A DNA stretch of 15,108 nucleotides from JANNSW01 sp031431235 (lineage in GTDB: Bacteria; Pseudomonadota; Alphaproteobacteria; Rhizobiales; Hyphomicrobiaceae), in the NCBI GenBank assembly GCA_031431235.1, contig JANPDA010000379.1:1-15108 (forward strand). Direction: 5' to 3'. Made by a program: the position numbers and the translations under genes. Positions 14,658-15,108 of the stretch are shown piece by piece. The notes under the pieces were generated by a model. That model saw only the letters and a list, made by a program, of their open reading frames with translations. It searched no databases and was not told the DNA's origin. The stretch's first letter is position 1. The number at the start of each line of letters is the position of its first letter.

Positions 14658-15108
14658 TCAATGCCACGCATCCGGCATGCTCGCCTTCCTCTTCGCCAAA
14701 AACTCCTTCAACGCCTCGTCCACCCCCGGATCGATCGGCGGGGGCACGTAGGCCGCCAGCATCTCTTTCCAGCGCCGGTTGGCGCGCCTGGTCGAATCCT
14801 CGCCCCCCATGTCGCGCCACTGCTCGAAGCTCGCATTGTCGGAGAGCTCGGGCTCGTGGAAGGCGGTCTCGTAGTTGGTCATGGTGTGGGCGCAGCCGAA
14901 GAAATGGCTGCCCGGCCCGACCTCGCGGAAGGCGCCGAGTGCAAAGCCGTTGTCGTCGAGCGCGATGCCTTCGGCGAGCCGGTGCATCATCCCGCAATGA
15001 TCGGCGTCGAGCACGAATTTCTCGTAGCTCATGACGAGGCCACCTTCGAGCCAGCCGGCCGCGTGCAAAACGAAGTTCGCGCCCGAGAGCATCGTCGCCA
15101 TCATGGTG
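14658..15108 (-). CDS. MttB-family (trimethylamine methyltransferase-like) protein, C-terminal part
   Basis: The gene enters from the right edge and ends at the TGA at 14660-14658, so about the last 150 residues are visible. They match the MttB superfamily: ATMLSGANFVLHAAGWLEGG, SYEKFVLDAD, then DNGFALGAFREVGPGSHFFG and HTMTNYETAFHEPELSD, with a helical tail holding RRWKEML and ending MPDAWH. Pyrrolysine-containing MttB demethylates trimethylamine; the many bacterial homologues without pyrrolysine, such as MtgB, use glycine betaine or other quaternary amines and pass the methyl group to a corrinoid protein. The region where pyrrolysine would occur is outside the window. The true start is beyond 15108; the ATG at 15104 is internal. 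Confidence 0.88.
   Translation of the reverse strand, partial: TMMATMLSGANFVLHAAGWLEGGLVMSYEKFVLDADHCGMMHRLAEGIALDDNGFALGAFREVGPGSHFFGCAHTMTNYETAFHEPELSDNASFEQWRDMGGEDSTRRANRRWKEMLAAYVPPPIDPGVDEALKEFLAKRKASMPDAWH

Overview
The window reads as a high-GC alphaproteobacterial chromosome segment (Rhizobiales or Rhodospirillales type). Reasons: codons strongly biased to G/C at third positions, a Tat-exported family 5 solute-binding protein, three-subunit CoxMSL-like molybdenum hydroxylase genes, and a non-pyrrolysine MttB-family methyltransferase. No rRNA, tRNA, CRISPR array or complete insertion sequence was seen. The genus cannot be fixed from the sequence alone.

Layout. (1) Positions 2-73 hold the last codons of an unidentified gene. 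(2) Positions 242-5732 (+) are a complete peptide/nickel (Dpp/Opp) type ABC importer: solute-binding protein, two permeases and two ATPases, tightly coupled. A perfect hairpin followed by four T's separates the binding protein from the rest, which fits higher expression of the periplasmic component. (3) Positions 5733-5953 are a convergent intergenic region with a pair of inverted REP-like palindromes. (4) Positions 5954-10903 (-) run, in transcription order, FAD subunit, 2Fe-2S subunit and molybdopterin subunit of a xanthine dehydrogenase-family enzyme, then a MoaD/ThiS-like ubiquitin-fold protein ending in Gly-Gly, then an Rpn-family PD-(D/E)XK nuclease. (5) Divergent from that cluster, 11121-12959 (+) is a two-gene unit: a proline racemase/hydroxyproline epimerase-family protein and an alpha/beta hydrolase. 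(6) Positions 13192-14403 (+) encode a soluble GAF-HisKA_2 histidine kinase whose base composition is clearly more AT-rich than its surroundings. (7) Positions 14658-15108 (-) are the C-terminal part of an MttB-family methyltransferase that runs off the window.

Much of the window looks like accessory catabolic capacity: import of small peptides or N-containing compounds, hydroxylation by a Mo enzyme, amino-acid epimerase/dehydratase chemistry, a hydrolase and a methylamine/betaine-type methyltransferase. The link between these units is inferred from adjacency only.

The most notable signal is inside the Rpn gene. An in-frame ATG at 6253 has a consensus GGAGG five bases upstream and would produce a separate 99-residue C-terminal protein containing three tandem Gly-Lys-Ala-Glu repeats. 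This matches the architecture reported for Rpn gene-within-gene toxin-antitoxin and anti-phage systems (RpnL toxin, RpnS antitoxin). A second notable point is that the proline racemase-family protein has Gly where the second catalytic Cys (or Thr) is expected.
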